A DNA stretch of 39,436 nt from Hymenobacter sp. IS2118 (lineage in GTDB: Bacteria; Bacteroidota; Bacteroidia; Cytophagales; Hymenobacteraceae), in assembly GCF_000715495.1 (NCBI RefSeq), contig NZ_JNLX01000070.1, forward strand, positions 1-39,436, read 5' to 3'. How positions within the stretch are numbered: the stretch's first letter is position 1; every line of letters starts with the position of its first letter. The position numbers were made by a program, and so were the translations under genes. This document shows positions 38,237-39,436 of the stretch, in pieces. A model generated the notes under the pieces. It made no database searches and was not told the origin of the DNA. It was given only the letters and a program-made list of their open reading frames with translations.

Positions 38237-38524
38237 ATGGAAAAAGCTCCTCCTACGAAACGGCCGCGTTATGATGCGGCCTTCCGCGCCGAAGCCCTGC
38301 GGCTGGCCAGCGAAAGCCGCTCCACGCTGGCCGCCGCCCGCGCCCTGAATATCGACGCCAAGCGGATTTATGCCTGGCAGAAAGCGGCCCAGCAGCCCTT
38401 GCCCGCCGACCCGGCCGAGGCCACCGAAGTGCGGGCGCTGCGCGTCGCCAACAAACGGCTGGCGCAGGAGCTCGATATTTTAAAAAAAGCCATCGCCATC
38501 TTCTCGCATCCCCCGACCCAGTGA
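38237..38524 (+). CDS. IS3 transposase OrfA (helix-turn-helix)
   Basis: This 95-residue protein has the HTH_Tnp_1 pattern typical of IS3 OrfA: RPRYDAAFRAEALRLASESR, STLAAARALNIDAKRIYAWQ, then a leucine-zipper-like helix (ATEVRALRVANKRLAQELDI). It binds the terminal repeats and can be made alone or fused to OrfB. Near its end the DNA reads TTA AAA AAA GCC (A7 at 38482-38488), the standard slippery site for -1 frameshifting. It ends TGA at 38522-38524, overlapping the start of orfB by 4 bp. Confidence 0.9.
   Translation: MEKAPPTKRPRYDAAFRAEALRLASESRSTLAAARALNIDAKRIYAWQKAAQQPLPADPAEATEVRALRVANKRLAQELDILKKAIAIFSHPPTQ
38482..38488 (+). promoter_or_regulatory. Slippery heptamer for -1 frameshifting (OrfAB)
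   Basis: A-AAA-AAA followed by G sits in frame with orfA. The -1 frame from here is open without a stop through to orfB, so one slip yields a full OrfAB transposase. This is the established expression mode of IS3 elements. Confidence 0.65.
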
Positions 38525-39423
38525 GTACGCTGCAATTCATTGACCAGCAGCGGCCTTTTTACCCGATCCAGCAACTTTGCCAGGTGCTGGACGTGGTACC
38601 CAGCCGCTACTACGCCTGGCGGCACCGGCAGGCGGCCGGGGCCGTGGGCAGGGCCGAACCGGCCTGGGAAACGGAAATGATGGCGGTTTTTGACTACCAC
38701 AAACGCCGCTACGGCACGCGTCGGCTCCGGGTTGAGTTGCGGGAAAAGGGCCATCGGGTAGGCCGCCAGGCCCTGCGCATGGGGCTGCGCCGCCACGGGC
38801 GCAAGGCCTTGCAGCCCAAGTCCTTCGTTCCGTGCACCACCGATTCGACCCACGGGCAGCGCTGTGCCCCCAATTTGCTGCTTGACCAGCCGCGTCCCAC
38901 CCAGGCCAACCGGGTGTGGGTGAGCGACATCACCTACCTGCCGCTAGCCAACGGGACCTGGGCTTACCTGTGTGCCTTTCAGGACGTGTGCACCAAGCAC
39001 GTGGTGGGCTGGCAGGTGCGCGCCGACATGCCCGAAGCGCTGGTCACCAGCGCCTTACAGCGGGCGCTGCTGGCCCAGCGGCCCACCCCCGGCCTCATCG
39101 TCCATTCCGACCGGGGCGGGCAATACGTGGGCAACGCTTACAAGGCTGTGCTGCGCGACGCCCAGGCCCAGCTCTCCCACAGCCGACGCGGCGAGTGCTA
39201 CGACAACGCCCAGGCGGAAAGCCTGTGGTCGCGCCTCAAAACCGAGGAGCTCGAAGCCCGTGACTGGCCTGTCTTCGCCGACCTAGCCGATGCCCAGGCC
39301 AGCGTCGCCGACTATTTTGACTACTACAACCATGAGCGTCGCCACTCCAGCATTGGCTATCAGAAGCCGTACCAGTTTCATCAACAGCACCTTAACAACA
39401 TCACCCAATTCTCTCCTGCTTAA
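38521..39423 (+). CDS. IS3 transposase OrfB (DDE integrase domain)
   Basis: This 300-residue protein has an N-terminal HTH_21-like region (about residues 45-95, HKRRYGTRRLRVELREKGHR) and a C-terminal rve/DDE integrase core. The three acidic residues are visible in VWVSDITYLP, IVHSDRGGQYVG and the Glu in SRRGECYDNAQAESLWSRLKTEEL, followed by YNHERRHSSIGYQKPYQF, the usual IS3 end. No key residue is lost, so it looks active. The first codon is GTG; normal expression is probably by frameshifting from orfA, giving OrfAB. Confidence 0.93.
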   Translation: MSTLQFIDQQRPFYPIQQLCQVLDVVPSRYYAWRHRQAAGAVGRAEPAWETEMMAVFDYHKRRYGTRRLRVELREKGHRVGRQALRMGLRRHGRKALQPKSFVPCTTDSTHGQRCAPNLLLDQPRPTQANRVWVSDITYLPLANGTWAYLCAFQDVCTKHVVGWQVRADMPEALVTSALQRALLAQRPTPGLIVHSDRGGQYVGNAYKAVLRDAQAQLSHSRRGECYDNAQAESLWSRLKTEELEARDWPVFADLADAQASVADYFDYYNHERRHSSIGYQKPYQFHQQHLNNITQFSPA

Positions 39424-39436
39424 CTAGACCACCTCA
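39402..39436 (-). repeat. IS3 right terminal inverted repeat
   Basis: Read on the minus strand this matches the left end at 31 of 35 bases. It contains the orfB stop and ends at the last base of the window. Confidence 0.9.

Larger units (their letters stand above)
38186..39436 (+). mobile_element. Complete IS3-family insertion sequence
   Basis: This 1251-bp element has imperfect 35-bp terminal inverted repeats, 38186-38220 and 39402-39436, matching at 31 of 35 positions and beginning TGAGGTGGTC and ending GACCACCTCA. Inside are overlapping orfA and orfB in different frames, with a slippery A7 run near the end of orfA. The right terminal repeat is the last sequence in the window, so a target duplication cannot be checked. 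Confidence 0.93.

Noticed and set aside
38521..39423. OrfB as an independent gene with its own promoter
   Set aside because: It overlaps orfA by 4 bp, starts with GTG and is open in the -1 frame from a slippery A7, which fits IS3-type frameshift expression.

Overview
This window comes from a GC-rich member of the Bacteroidota, most like Hymenobacter and its relatives (Cytophagales). The evidence is two proteins ending in type A type-IX-secretion (T9SS) sorting domains, a TamL-type lipoprotein of the BamA/TamA family, a TlpA-like lipoprotein with an N-terminal DUF4369-like region, and promoters with the Bacteroidota TAnnTTTG -7 box. Intergenic gaps hold Hymenobacter-style palindromes and there are few Shine-Dalgarno sequences. 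The assignment rests on recognition, not on a database search.

Layout. 1-11034: the tail of a sensor histidine kinase, a LytTR response regulator, and a 3235-residue secreted modular protein. Between the regulator and the giant gene lies a 21-bp-spaced direct repeat that looks like a LytTR operator. The giant protein carries 12 IPT/TIG domains, 3 CUB-like domains and three separate seven-repeat arrays (RCC1, FG-GAP/VCBS, delta-60), each the right size for a seven-bladed beta-propeller. 11186-13480 (minus): an ABC ATPase with a TOBE-like tail and a bestrophin-like channel, separated by a nested palindrome. 13663-16556 (plus): an ECF sigma factor, a probable membrane anti-sigma protein and an outer-membrane barrel protein. 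16557-16953: a terminator and a nested palindrome. 16954-20381: a SpoU-family rRNA methyltransferase divergent from TamL. 20382-20646: a 232-bp palindrome filling the gap between convergent genes. 20647-22887 (minus): a fused E1 alpha/beta 2-oxoacid dehydrogenase with an in-frame palindromic insertion. 23023-25198 (plus): hemF, a PAP2 phosphatase and a flavodoxin-fold reductase. 25218-31867 (minus): riboflavin synthase, a zinc-ribbon protein, a T9SS-exported subtilisin, a lipoprotein, mnmA and a polyprenyl-phosphate sugar transferase. 32077-34367 (plus): protein-isoaspartate methyltransferase, an acyl-CoA thioesterase and an unknown protein with a Pro/Ala linker. 34500-38185 (minus): a TlpA-like lipoprotein, gatB and a MORN/TonB-C gene cut by an insertion. 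38186-39436: a complete IS3-family element ending exactly at the window edge.

Most genes are housekeeping or envelope genes. The most unusual parts are the giant surface protein with its candidate two-component control, and a set of large nested palindromes in intergenic gaps, with a G-rich/C-rich palindrome also inside the E1 coding sequence. No tRNA, rRNA, CRISPR array, riboswitch or origin was recognised.
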